Of a stretch of 64,000 bases of DNA, positions 24,601 to 37,751 are shown piece by piece. Numbering within the stretch: position 1 is the first letter of the stretch; every line of letters begins with the position of its first letter. This stretch comes from Rotaria macrura (lineage: Eukaryota; Rotifera; Eurotatoria; Philodinida; Philodinidae), in the NCBI GenBank assembly GCA_900239685.1, contig OENT01000373.1, positions 1 to 64,000 on the forward strand, in the 5' to 3' direction. The notes under the pieces were generated by a model. That model ran no database searches, was not told the origin of the DNA, and was given only the letters and a program-made list of their open reading frames with translations. Both the position numbers and the translations under genes were made by a program.

Positions 24601-26847
24601 ATTACTCGTATATGCAACTAATTTTACGAAATGTTGTGAAAAAATGTGCTTCATATATTATGAGATTTTATTGCTTTGTTTGAAGGACACGCTACCATTT
24701 TGATTGTGTTAACAGTTTGAGTGTGATGACATTTGAGATATTCATATTCTGGAGTTTTTGTTTCGTGCAATATCTGTGGTCATCGAATCAAAAAGTAATC
24801 GTTTTTCTTCGTTTTAGCTACTAGAATATTTTTGTTACAATTGTTTTACATCTTGATGAGTATAATTTGTAGTGATTACATCTGAGAAATTGAAGAAGCA
24901 AAGTGATAAAAAAATAGACAGGGTGTTTTCTCGCAATGCCGCCCATTTTTTACAGAACATTCTTCTCGCATAATTTAAGTACGCTCGTTGTGTACCCCTC
25001 GTCCAGTTATCTAATAAATCATATTTTTTTGATTCAAATCGTGCACTAACTCTAGGAGAGCAGTCGAAAAAATCGATTTGTTAGAATAACTAGTCCCCGC
25101 ATATGCTTTTTACATTCTATCTGAACATTATTTGAAAATTTCGAGTCGACTAATAGACAGAGCGCCAAAAATTTTCTCTATAAAATAGTTCTCAGATATC
25201 TGTATATATCATGATTTTAATTTTTGGGAGAACTTACATAATTGGCCTGAAATGATAGTTTATAGTAAATTGAACTTCTTCTAAAATCTAGAGGGCTACC
25301 GAAAGACCCCAACATCTTATGATCAAAACGAAGCTCTAACTATGCTCGATCCACTGCTGTGAATGGCGTTCTTCAAAAGCAGTTCTTGGTACAGATAAAT
25401 GGCTCTCAAGGATTCGGGGAGTCTCCGAAAATCCCCATGTTTGGTCTTGGTTTTCTCAAAACGTACAAGTCAGAATTTCCTAAAATGTTGGTCTTAAGTA
25501 GAGATCGATGGGTACTATCAGTGACTAAATTATCAGTCTCTTCATCTTAGAATTTTGTGGCAGATCTGATTACTAAAAGTTAGGGAAAATCCGAAGGAGT
25601 ACAGTAGACGCTGTACTAAATTCAGTTGCTCAAAAATTGACATAAAATGCTGACATCGGGTATTCTTTTATACAGAGCATAAATACTATGTCTGTTGGTT
25701 AGAATTAAGTGCAAAGCTTTTTTAAAAAGGAGAAAAACTCACTTTTCACTGGTTTTTCAGAGACTTTACACTTCTGTTATCTCCATCAGTGCCTAGTCAA
25801 CTTTTCAAAGAGTAGAGAAAGAACCAAAATTCTGTCATAATCGACGTAAACATGGAGAGATAATGTCATATAAAGGGAAACAAAGATGTTTAGTTTTCCG
25901 AGAATAGTTGTTGTATAATTGTATAAGTATTGCATGTACCAAGTTTTGGAGGTTGATGCAGTAAACAGTTCTCCTTTAGATAATGTTACTTCCGAGTCAG
26001 TTCCTTGATATATGATGATAAAAAATTTACAATGTCAGCGGATTCATTCATAACCTTGATCTCACGAAATATCCTGAAATTGTAGGTTTGTAGAAGTGAA
26101 AATTTTACTTTGTTGTGCGAAGTATTTGAGAAAAATTTCATAGAAGTTTTTTGGTGGAAGCTCTAAGCAAGGAATAAATCAATTGAGCTAACCCTTGGTA
26201 TTGACGATTGAAAATGTATCTCTTAATGCAGGCACACTGTGTTATGAATTTTGAATTATCAGAAGTGGGGGTTGTAATGGTTTTCTATTATCATTACGTA
26301 GTTGAGTAATATGTATTTATGAAAGCAATAGCTGTCTTGTTTATATGATATATAGCTTTTTCTTCAATTCAATTATATATTATTGATCCTTTGCCTTTGA
26401 AGAATAAAAGGCAAAACAAAACTATTTGTGTCTGAGTTCAGCGCGCAATCGTTAAAGCAACGGGAGAGGAAGAAGAGAGAAGATAATAACATAGATGACG
26501 ACACCTTGTGCCGTCACAGGGAGGGCGATGAGGCTGACTGAAATGGTTTTTCGTGAGCTTCGGAGCACAGATATTTCTCACCAAATTTTTGAAAGTGCAG
26601 GTCAGCTTCCCCCCCCCCCCCGTCTCGTCTTGGTGGAAGAATCTTGGCTAAGTTTTTAGGTGAAACAAGTCGAATCTATGCGATGCTACTTTCTTATCAA
26701 CCGAACTGCAACAAAACCATCATTGAAATAATGAATGAAGTAAAACAAGTGTTACTTAAAAGTTTTTGAATAAGAAAGTCGATGTTTACTTCCACGATGT
26801 CCTGTAAGTGAAATGATCCATTTGGTTACTGAACATGCCAATAAAAA
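21637..26847. other. Gene-free 5.2-kb spacer
   Basis: No gene recognised. It contains a TA-rich microsatellite at about 22528-22552 and a run of 13 C at 26609-26621. Several open stretches of 60-125 codons (for example 23673-24044 plus) lack family resemblance, and most start at non-ATG codons or in low-complexity sequence. The two head-to-tail stretches near 25296 and 25413 share ccgaaa..cccc..caaaacg words and may be remnants of an old repeat. Confidence 0.35.
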
Positions 26848-29800
26848 TTAATTGGAAGTTGTGCCATTGGGCTTAGAATGAATTATCATCTTCAATTTCA
26901 GATTATGCGATTGTAAATTGTCTGCGATTTGATCGATTATGGTGATAGTCGACGACTCAATGGGGTTAGCATAATAAACATAATAAATACTAGAATTGCT
27001 TCGATACCGACGGAAAAACTCCACTTCAGCTGCTGAGACGAAAAATGAATTTTGATTGAATTCCTTCGTAGTTTTAACTTCGATAAATTCTTCTTGCCCA
27101 TCAGACAATGTTCTATGGATGTCATATGGTTCTTTCGATTCACATTCTTCATTCATCCATAACACTTTATCCGTCGGATGTTTATGTTTTAAATAATGAA
27201 AAACCAATGCTTCACCACGACGGCCTGTCTGCTCATTGCCATTGGTATGGACAGTATCAAGATTAGTCTTCATTGTCGATGCATCAATATCAGTCAGATG
27301 AGAAGCGACAATATTTTTAAACGGAATCAGTGAAGGAGGCTCCTGATTGGTGATGTTGGACGTGGTTGCCCGTGAAGGATGTTTTTTTGAATCCACAGTC
27401 TTTGTTTTTCGACCATCTAGCGAATTTGGACGAGCCTGCCGATGTTTTGATACTTTAGGAGACCAGGTTGATCGACCTGGTAAAGAATCATCAGTAGGCA
27501 CATTGTTATGTTTATCATTCTTCTGTGGTTTCGTCTTTGATAAATCTGTCCACAATGAAGACTTCTCCTTCTCAACTTTTGTTTCGTCTTTTGTTACATT
27601 GACGTTGAACTGTGATACTTCGACTCCCGATTTTTCGTCTTGTGGAGGAATTTCCCATTTCGGCTCATAAATGGCTGTGTATTTCTGCCGAATTTTGTCC
27701 AATCCTCCTTGTTGGTGATCATTTTGATGAGCATGTAGCAGACTTACAATAAATGACGAGAGCTCCGTTCGATATGCGGAATCTTGAACAAGAAATTCGG
27801 CCATCGTTCGAGTGTAACGTGTTTCTGAATTTTCAAACTTTTTCAAAATGTAAAATTTCGCGACACTTTCATCGATGTACGAGTCATTAGAAATTCGACG
27901 AGTTGTCAACTGTCGTCTACTGGATTCATAGGAGTAATACAGTTGAATATCATCAACAGAAAAAAACTGCATTTTCTTGAAAATAGGTGCCAAATATTTT
28001 GATCGTTCCTCGGAGAGAATTTTTTTCCCCATCAAATGAATTTGAATGAGATCAATGGATTGACGGTAGAAATCTCTGATTCCTTTTGATATTCGTTCAT
28101 TTTTCACTTCGATGTCGATTAGAATCACTTCAGATAGTGGTCGTATATTGAAAAGATGACAAAACTTCTCTTTGATGTCAACAGACAAAGCGAAATCTAA
28201 AAGATGAAACGGCAAATGCTCATAATTTTTGAGACAAATTCAAACAAATGGAAGAACTTCTCGGTAGTTGGATTGTCAAGACTAGATCACTGAATAGTTT
28301 AGCCAGATCAGAATCATCAGAATAGAACGGTCGATCGGTATATTTCATCAATTTGTGTTTATCATATTTATTATCGACACATGGAATAAACTCAAGGTCA
28401 CGGGATTTTTCTAAACGAGAACAAAAGAGTTTATTCAGAAAACCACGGATGATTTTTACCTTTGAGTTCGAGCTCTTTTTTCTGTTCAAGGGTTAATCGT
28501 ATTAAAATTATGATCAACTTCCAAATGTCATCGCACTGATCAGTTTTCGAAAACAATTGTAAATAATCATCGATATTCAGCTGATTTTCGATGGCAAGAA
28601 TATCGACAAACAGCTTTGATAAAGATGGATTATCTTGATAATAAGATATAATTGCTCGACGGCCATTGGTCTTTAGAATAATATGGTCTATGGATATATC
28701 TGTGCAATAATTTTGCCAATAAACCATGTGAACAAAGACGAAATGACCACCATTGTGTCCCTGCGGAACATAAACTAATGGCCATAGACGAAAACGAGCA
28801 AGAAGAAGACAAGTTTCTTCATTATCAATGAGAAGCAAATAAATTTGACGGATTGTTTCGATGGATTCAGAGCATGAACGTTGCCATGTCGTAGCTAGAG
28901 GGCACGGAATGCTAAAAAATGGAAAAGAAAATCTTGTTAGATTGAGTTGTCATTTATACTCACAGATCACGGGATTCTGTTGATTGAATGAGATTATCTA
29001 ATTGCTCTTGATCAAGATTGCAAGACCACTTCATCAGTAATCCGAAGAGAATCTTCGGTGCTATTTTATTTTGTATTCCAAGGATCTCGATGAAGTTTTG
29101 GTTTGTAACCGATACTTTGGTCAGATCTAAATGTTTTACATGTTGCCGGAATATTTCATAAGATGATGCCAAACAATAAACATCTCTAGGCATGCAGAGC
29201 TTTCCATCCGTCGTCGGTATCCAAGGATGTTCTCTTAATGTGAGACAGAACGATGACTCTGTACTGTCGACGGGTTTGTTTTGACCTATTTTATTCCGTC
29301 GAGCTTTGACTATGGACGCAGTATAATAGTGAGATGTCGATTGATAATGGTTATGTAAATATTGAAATAATTGAATGCATAGATCATAATTCGGTTTCGG
29401 TGATATCAAGACCACGAACTCTTCACATCGATAATCGTCGATACAAAATGGTTCATGAACCAAATTGGTTAGTCGATCCTTAAGATGTTGCCATTATGTT
29501 CCATTCAGTTTTGTAATATCGGCAAATGCTATATGAACGAAAATCTTTCACTGAACTCGATGAAAAACTCCACTTACCCATCGATCGATCTTCCATGCGA
29601 AGAAAATCATCGATCTGAAGTTCGCGCAGAAATCGAATAAATGCTTGTCGATCGGAATCTTTCTGCAGCACGGTTTCACCATATTGAAGCCGATATTCAC
29701 TAGAAATAAAATGTACTCGATCTTTTGGTAATTGTAAGTACTCCATCGATCTTTGAGCACCATAAGAAGCTGTTAAGTGAACGAAATTCTTCTTTGTACC

Positions 29801-32800
29801 TAAGGAAAGAAATTTATTCTCTTGGGTTTTGATCAGCAGCAATTTGCGTAATTGATCGATTTCATTCTCAGATAAACCCTCCTCGCATCTATACAAATAA
29901 TCGAAGATCGATATGACATAAGCAATCAATAAATCATTTGGTTTAGTTGACCAGAGTTTGGGATCAGCCATTGTTGGTAGAATGTGTTGCCGATAAATAT
30001 CTTGGATTAGCGGAGTGGTTTTTATTCCTTGTGAACATGACAAATATTGAGAAACGAAATTCAATAAAAACCTCTTTACCGAAATTTTCCAAAAACTTTT
30101 GACACGATTTTATGCGTTCTGGATATTGATTTTTCATGAAATTCAGCAGTCGATCGTCAAGCGTCGGAAGATCATTGAAAATCAATCTTAAATGTGTTGC
30201 GTAGTTCTTTGATGGATCTAATGGAAAATAGATGGTATGTTGTTGAAATTCGCCACAGGACACTAAATATGAAGAAGATCGCAATGGGATCATTTTGGCT
30301 TGTTTTAATAACTCAAATGTATCGTCTTTCTTCTTGTGCAAGGAATCGAACGAGTTATGTTTACGTTGCTGCTGAAGACTGTAATCTAGACAGATTAACC
30401 ATTGTGCCACTAAAAATACAATTATTCATTTCATCTCGATTGTTCTGATGGAAAAAATGACCTTCTTTAATTGTTGATTCGGTTGTTGGACGTCCTTGTT
30501 CATCGGATCGATAGGATGATTGCATTAATTTTGCAATATCAGAAGTGTCCAACAACCGACAACCCAATGCAAGGAGAAGTTTCTCGTCACAGTCATTGAT
30601 CAGTTCGTCATGGAGGTAATAACTGTTGAAATGGGTAAAAAGTAAGTCTTCGGACAGAATCATTCGAATAAATTCATTTCGCACAATAAAGCATTGTGAT
30701 GGAGAAACCCAGCAGATCTTTTCGTTTTCTTCTGTTGATCTTGGATTCAGAACAGGAAATTTTAGAATCTTTTCAAGTAACTGAAAACCTTTCTTGATAA
30801 AACTATGAAAGCAGCGATTGATTTCGTGACATGACGGAAGAAATTTTAGAAAGGATTTTATCGCCTGAATGCGAGTAACTGGTTGATCATTGACATTCAA
30901 TTTTGATAATAATTCAGGTAAACGTTGAAATTGATCATAGGCACGAGAGAGAAGTAAAGGCATTTGAGATATGAGCCATTCGTTCCACTTATTATCTTGA
31001 TGAATATCTTGCCGATTGGCTACAATTTCGAAATCAGCTTGAAGAACAAATCGAAAACCATAGTTACAAAGCGGTAGATATGCAAAAACGCGTTGCTCTG
31101 GGAACGTTGCAGATGATGAATTTGTAATCCATTCTAATGGATAAGCAATAGCAATTGTGGTCTTGTCAACAGGATCTTTGACGTCACGTAATTTATTCTA
31201 GAAAAAGACTATCGATATCTCTTAAGGACAAAATCAGTCGACTTTACTTTTATATCGTCTGGTACTGAAATAATCATTTTCACGACCAACCAAAGATTTC
31301 GGTGGATCGTTTCATTGGTTAATATTTCTTGCAATTCAATGATTTGTCCATCAAGATGATTCAAGCGAGAAAAGACTTTCGTGGTCAGTATATTTTCTTG
31401 TTCTTGAGTAATAATTTCAATCTTTTGTAAACGATTCAAGAAGAGCAAAAGTATCCCTTGAATATTATCAAATTTTTGTTTTACATTAATTGTTTTCACA
31501 TCGTCCCGAATTGGTAAACAAATACAGGTTCGCCATTGGCTTGAATCAGGTAATGATTCTTCACATGGATCAACCCAAATAGGTAAAATGTATCCAATTT
31601 GTTCTGTTTGATTCAGCGTATCAAAACGAATGTGATAATTCCCCGAATGAATCTCTGGCCGATGAGAAATCATAAAAACTGATTTGAAACCAATCCCTTT
31701 ATGGCCCGTATAACCTTCTCTATGTTTGCCTTTTGTCGACGCGCCAACATCGCAAATGGCAGAGATATGCTCCTTTTGAAAACCTAATTCATTATTGCAA
31801 ACTAAAATTTGTTTTGTGGAAACCGTAAAACGTAACGTTGGAGTAACATTCTCAGAGTCATAAAGATTATCATCGGCATTTTGAATCAATTCCAAGAGGA
31901 AATGACCTTCTTCTGAATAAAGATCGGTGGACAATTTTTCCAAACTTCTTTTGAGAGTACCATGCAATGTCGTAATCACATGTTTACTGGTGGCATCCAG
32001 ACTAATATCTACACCGTAACCGCAACGAATTGATTCAATATGTTTCATAGCACTTGACAATGATTGGTCATCAGGAATCGGAGGACGACGCATTTCCTCA
32101 AATGGTATCATTGATTGTGCCTCAACTGTGTCTATTGAAAAGATGAAAAGATTTTGAGCTGCTCATGAAAAATGAAAAACGATGGTGATCCTTTACTTTT
32201 TCTGTCATTTTCATTCGACGAAACAGTCATAGCAGTTAGTATAGGGAATTGGGATTTCTCATCGACTTCTCCGGCCCATTTCTTGTCATTTTTCCATTCA
32301 CTAATATTGATTGTATATGCCCAAAATTCTAATTTCATTCGTTGCTTGTCATCTGCAAGATTCCATAATAAAGTACGAATATTTGGTCCATCACGAAAGA
32401 CTTCATCCATTGGTCCAAGGATTAGTTCTTCAATTACACGTGATTGACCAATGAATAACGGTAGAAACATAAGGAACTTCAAAATTGGTCTCAATGGATT
32501 GTTCCAATCATCATTTAAAATCACAGACTCTTGAAGACGACGAAACCAATTTTCCATCGATAATCGAAGAACTGTGATGAGCAGTCGACTGGCCAAGCCT
32601 TCTCGAATAATTTGACTACATAAATGACCCACAGCTGAATTTATATTCATCGAAAATAATTCTTGTTCGAAACTCTGTCGATCGGCGTCGAAAGGTAGAC
32701 GGACAAGTTCAGATTTTGATGTTTCCAAGAAAAGAGTTCCTTGAAAATCGACTTCATGTTCAGTGAGAAAAGAAAGAAGATGACCAAATTTAGGTTGAAA

Positions 32801-35289
32801 AAAATCCAACCATTGTAACCATTCATACAGATCAATCATTAACGGTGCACTAGAAATCAATTGACATAACTTGTGCTCGTCGACATTCAACGATGCCGGG
32901 CAAATATCGAATCGATTTAAACAATGAACATCTAGTAAAGATTCTTCGAATCTAAAAAAATCGAATGAACAACAATGACAATAGATCTAAATAATGCTTA
33001 CCGAACAATCGGTTGTTTGTAGGTATGATTCGATGATTGAATAGCTTCGTTTAAAATTAACTTTCCACGACGAAAACTCACTGATTGAGCAAATTTATGT
33101 TTCAAAGCTTTGTCCACGATTGACCATTGTTCTTCAATGCTCAAATTCTGTTCACAACTAAGATCGCTATTCTCAAGGATTTTCATCGGTTCCTGATTGA
33201 CTTTTGTTGCAGAATCAAACAGATTGAACTGTTGAACAAATAAACGAATATATTCTCGATTATCGAGAAAACTCTGTTCGTCGTAAATGAACAATTGTTG
33301 ATGAGGATCGATTTGATCTTGATACTTGTGAAGAAAATGAACCAGTTGAATTTTATCTGAATTTAATTGAGCGAAATTCTTCACTCCATAGTGCTGGCAT
33401 AGATGTTCGTCAATAGCCGTCAATTCTTTAATGGTGAGAAGATTTTGGTATTCGCATAGATGAGTGGAAATTTTTGAACATAATTCATTGAGTGGTATTA
33501 GTGATTGCAATCTTCTTGGAGGAACTAGAGCTGTCTAAAAATCAGTACATAAATTGATGTGAGAGAATTTCTGTAAACCCAACTTACAGAATGAGGAGAA
33601 TTGTGATCATCGGAGTCTTGTGAAGATAAATTTTCGTTGTTTTTCTTTTTCTTCATCGATCGAAGTTTTCTCTGATCTTTTTTCCTCAAATTTTCTTGCG
33701 TTTCTATTCGATGTTCAAATTCCAAGAGATCTTTGTTGGTATCTACTTCTGCATGTAGTTGTTTAAGTTGAGTTCGAAGTGTTTCGAAGTCTTCAATCGC
33801 TCCCAAATAAATGCTCAAATTGAACAAATTGCGTAAAAGTTCGTTTTCGCGTAAGAGCACCATTGCTGCGAAAGCAGCTTGTTGGTGTGGAAGAAAATCG
33901 AAATATTTTTCGATAATCGACGTCAAATGATTGAACACAGCCAGTGGAGTGTTCTTCGTGTAGCACGAAAGCTGCAATTCAGAGTACATTTTCTCTTTCA
34001 ATTTATTTGAGCTTGCGAGGACATCTATTTGAAGTTGGATGAAAACCTGCCCCCAAGCTGATGCCACGTGTGGCCTCAGATCTTCTTCGACTTTGTTGCT
34101 AAGCTAAAAATGAGTAACAAAAACGAGACACAGGTTGTTTTTTTTCATCGTCGATGAAATTATGAAGGCCTCACATGGATTAAATATTGAAAATCTCTTA
34201 ACATGAGACCAATTTCCTTATCTGATTGTAATTGATATGCTTGAACCAAATAATTGAGGAAGTCGTCCTTTTCCATGTTACAAGTGCCATGAAGATTTCG
34301 GCGAAAATGAACGAACTGTTCAATGACATCACTAGTGGTGACATGAAAAATCGGTTGATCCGGATGACTTGGATAGTAATTGAACACTTGCTGAACCACT
34401 GGATTTCTTTCTAATGGTCCCAAACACATGTCACCATAACTTTTTACTCCGAAAAACTTGACCAAAAGTGGTTCAAGTTCGTATAAAGTACAGATAGGGA
34501 ATATTCGTTGCAACGTTTCCACATAAAGATAAATGCTCTTCGCATAACTTTCCAAAATATTTAATGGCGTTAATTTACTTGGATCTACTCCCAATTCCAT
34601 CAAATTTCGACCACCAAATTGTTGAAATAATTTCTGCAGCACGCTTTCTGGCGCGACGTATTCTTTGCTTCTGTGCAAGGCTAAAATAATTTCCACTAAT
34701 TTTTCATTGACTACTCTTTCGCGTGCAGCCATTAATGAGGACGCTGTTTGTCCGTCGTCTGGAAACAAATCAAAGAGACAATAGTAAACTTTTTCGATCA
34801 CACACTAGCGAAATGAGAATAATCATCTTCGGTGCCATTCCTACTTGAAGTGTCATGGCTCGATTGAAGTCCACCACAATACCATGGCTGCTGATTTGAC
34901 ATCGGGGCCTGTACAGGGACATTTAAAGGATTTTGATTCCTAGCCAGTGTGTCTTGGTAGGGTGTACCAATGGATGCATCCCGGTTTGGGCTTTGGTGTA
35001 CTGCCATGAAAGACAAAATAGTTATTTTTAATAATAAAAAAACTTACTGGGCATTCGAGGATGTTGGGAAACTGGATAGGAGGGTACCTTCTGCGAATAG
35101 ATTACAAATGACTCAATTATAGTGTTTTCAAAGCCTAATTACCGTAGTGAAACTCGAAGTTGGAGCATGTTCAGTTTGGCTTGATGGCAGTGGTTGAGCC
35201 CTTGGAGGAGATGGCGTCATTGATTCCGGTCTAGCTTGCGTTAAGTGTGTTTTAGAAGGACGTTTCTTTCCCCCAGAAGTACCCCTCAT
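26848..35289 (-). CDS. Giant NO VEIN/sacsin-like protein: GHKL ATPase plus C-terminal DUF3883 (15 exons, one in-frame stop)
   Basis: Exons in transcription order: 35143-35289, 35048-35087, 34806-35000, 34175-34758, 33588-34103, 33002-33534, 32197-32951, 31248-32131, 30462-31197, 30080-30409, 29578-30027, 28964-29528, 28460-28911, 28258-28410, 26848-28196. Introns are 47-78 nt and all phases agree, giving 2,563 codons with the final stop. The N-terminus is Pro/Ser/Gln-rich, followed by helical regions. Exon 8 has a sacsin/NOV-type HATPase: N-box ELIQNADDN (Asn ~1008) and GHKGIGFKSVF (~1066-1076). Exon 9 continues the family core (AYLPLCNYGFRFVLQADFEI). The last ~125 residues are the NO VEIN C-terminal domain with nuclease-like GEALVF, PYDI and EFIEVKTT. 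A TAA (29494-29496, codon 1735) interrupts exon 12 between ITKLNGT and WQHLKDRLTN; the rest is open. Two donors (GTCATT after 30462, GTTCTT after 28258) are weak. Function in animals is unknown; plant NOV acts in development. Confidence 0.85.
29494..29496 (-). other. In-frame TAA inside exon 12 of the giant gene
   Basis: Splicing the strong donor gtaagtgg (exon 11 ends at 29578) to atatag (exon 12 begins at 29528) gives AFADITKLNGT, TAA, WQHLKDRLTNLVHEP in one continuous frame. The sequence on both sides is conserved-looking and in phase. Using the later AG at about 29482 either changes frame and quickly hits a stop, or needs a much weaker donor (gtgaaag) and removes family-like residues. The simplest reading is a genuine nonsense codon or a base error. 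Confidence 0.6.
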
Positions 35290-37044
35290 ACTTGGAATTG
35301 CGTCGAAAAAAATATGTAAACGTATCGACAATTTGCGTCTGTTTAAATGGATGTTTGATGTCTGGGGAAAAATGTTCGATGATGACTAATATGTCCATGG
35401 TAAATGCAAAACAATTCCAATTTCAAACGATTCCTACATAACAAAAGGCGAATAGAAACTCAACTGGCAAACACGTCACCTTTTTCAAATTCGATCGATT
35501 GCTTTGCATTGACATCTGCTTGTTGTTCATCTTGAAACGTTTTTTTTTATAGAAATGTACGCGGTCAAGGCATTTCTTAACAGATAGAAATAGCAAACTT
35601 GTTTTCTGTGTAGGAAGGATAAAAATTATACTATAGACAATTTAACAACAAAAAGGTTGAAACGTGACTTCTCATATGCGAACATAAAATTGAAATTTGA
35701 ACTTGAATGAGTTTTCTCAAATTAAATTTAATTAAAACGAATGAAACAATAAACTTTCGTGTTTTAAATTTAATTGAATTTAAGAAATTTAATTCTTTCG
35801 GCATGAATAAGTTTGAAATAACTATCATTAATTTCAAATTTCGTTTCTTGTTTCATTTTACTTTTTAATGAGCTTCGATCTGTAGAGTTCGGCAAGTATG
35901 GTAACTCATCGTTTGTGTGAAATGAACTGAAATTTGTAGAGTTCACTAAATGACATAACTCTTTGCTCATTTTCAATGAATGCAACTTGTAGAGTTTGCT
36001 AACTATGGTTTTTCATTATCTTACTATCTTAATTAAATGTAGCCTATGGTGTTTGGTAGACATCATTATCAGTTATAGATATGACAGAGAATTTTTTTAA
36101 AATCCTTTTTGATGATTTGTTTTCTTTTGTTGACCTTTTCTCGAATGTTTTTTTGTATTATTTTACTGATGAATAAAGTCTCAGCTCTTTTTATTTTATA
36201 TTTTACTGTTACTATTAAATTTTCCGTCGCAAAAGTAATTTTGACATGAATGCATATTAATAGCTTATTGGTTATCCTATAGTTTAATCATTTTCTACAT
36301 CAGCTTATTGATATATGTGCCATGATGTTCTTAATAACTCGTATGAAGAATACTCAATTCTATCTGATGAAACTTTTGTTCAGTTGTAAAACTAAATGTT
36401 TCCTATAAAATTTAATAACTTTCTTTTTTAATTTGAAGCTTCAATCAAACACAAATAGCTTATGCGTCCTCCACAAATTACAGTAAATTCTATTCAATCT
36501 TAAGCTTGTCACATTCAAAAAGCTTGCGTCCTCTATAAATTACACAAACTTATCTCGAAAGGATTATTCATTTCATTAAAATATTTGAAACAAACCATTA
36601 TTTAAAACCAATTCGATCATCAGATTCTTTCGAATAAAATTCCAATAAATAAATTCTTTATATAGACTTGTAAACTTTGTCTATTTACGACTCATCTAAA
36701 AATTAAAACAGTCTTATAAGACGAAGATGGATGAGAAGAATCAGGAACTCTCTTCATCTTCAACATCAACACCATATCTTCCTTCATTCTACAGCTGATC
36801 GTTTGAAATTTATCAAGATTACTTGAAGTGGACACGAATCATAGGCTTCAGATGACATGATGTTATGATTACGTAGATGATTTTAGGGAATCTCAACTAG
36901 ATACTGAAGAGCTTAGGGAGCGAAGGCAAGTTGGCAAGTAAAGAACTACATTCAATGCTGATCGACCTCACGACTATCTCAGCTAAATGCTTCAGTTCAA
37001 TGAACGGTTTTAACTTTTTCGCCCACTTTAGATATTTGTTGCTT
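35290..37044. other. Upstream region of the giant gene and spacer
   Basis: Presumed promoter and 5'UTR of the minus-strand giant gene. The sequence just before its ATG (ttccaagt on the minus strand) is acceptor-like. Apart from the tandem repeat at 35881 nothing is recognised. Open minus-strand stretches at 35631-35985 and 36897-37112 resemble no family. Confidence 0.35.
35881..36018. repeat. Short degenerate tandem repeat, about 54-bp period, ~2.5 copies
   Basis: Three units start with tgtagagtt at 35881, 35935 and 35988. Each continues with a variant of c/t-gcaa-g-tatggtaactc. Spacing is 54 and 53 bases, and the units differ at many positions. Confidence 0.55.
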
Positions 37045-37415
37045 CCCAAACAGACAGTAATTTGGAAACACACGTTTAAACGCATCAAATGGGAACCACG
37101 GTTATGACGCATTCACGCTCATTAATAAAACGTAATAAACGCTTTTTTTGTGTAAGGTTTTCACATTCAGTGAAAATCCCGAAAAATTCAGAAATTGAGT
37201 GTTTAAACGTATTTTTTTTGAAGTTCTGATTAATAATGGAATAAGAGCACGTTTAAATGCTCAATTTCTGAATTTTTCGGGATTTTCACTGAATGTGAAA
37301 ATCTTTCACAAAAATGCGTTTATTACGTTTTATTAATGAGTGTGAATGGGTCACAATCGCCGTTCCCATTTTATGCGTTCAAACGTGTTTTGAAAGTATT
37401 GTCTGTTTGTGTTGG
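37045..37415. mobile_element. Foldback/MITE-like element, ~370 bp, near-complete inverted repeat
   Basis: The left arm (37045-~37219) and the reverse complement of the right arm (~37245-37415) match by eye along nearly their whole length. Shared blocks include tcaatttctgaatttttcgg, gattttcactgaatgtgaaa, gcgtttattacgttttatta and cccatttgatgcgtttaaacg-like sequence. The arms are separated by a ~25-bp spacer. Tips read cccaaacagaca and tgtctgtttgtgttgg. No coding capacity, so it would be mobilised in trans if at all. No clear target duplication was found, so the exact boundaries and superfamily stay open. A related end lies at 1327-1393. Confidence 0.8.
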
Positions 37416-37731
37416 TCTCTTTCAGTCTTTTTGTTTCAGCCTATACGTACGTTTCAAAAAGTTCATGTAATTGCACAACATCCAATTTGAGACAATTTAT
37501 GTTGTAGTTTTGACAATAAATGTGCAGCGCAAGGCGCTCCGGTGGTAAAATACTGAAAAAAAATAATAAAATAAAGAAAGCACAAAAAAATAATGAAAAC
37601 AGAAAAATACCAAAAAAAAAACAAAATCAGAAAAATACCAAAAAAATGAATCCAAAATTTCAAAATCCAAAAATTTGTATAAAAATACTGGCTGTGACTG
37701 GTCATATACAGTGTGAGCTGGGAAAAACAGT

Positions 37732-37751
37732 AAAAAGCCCTCCGGCTTTTT
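37732..37751. other. Small perfect hairpin with T-run
   Basis: aaaaagcc, loop ctcc, ggcttttt. It resembles a bacterial intrinsic terminator in shape, but in this eukaryotic context it is probably coincidental. Confidence 0.4.
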
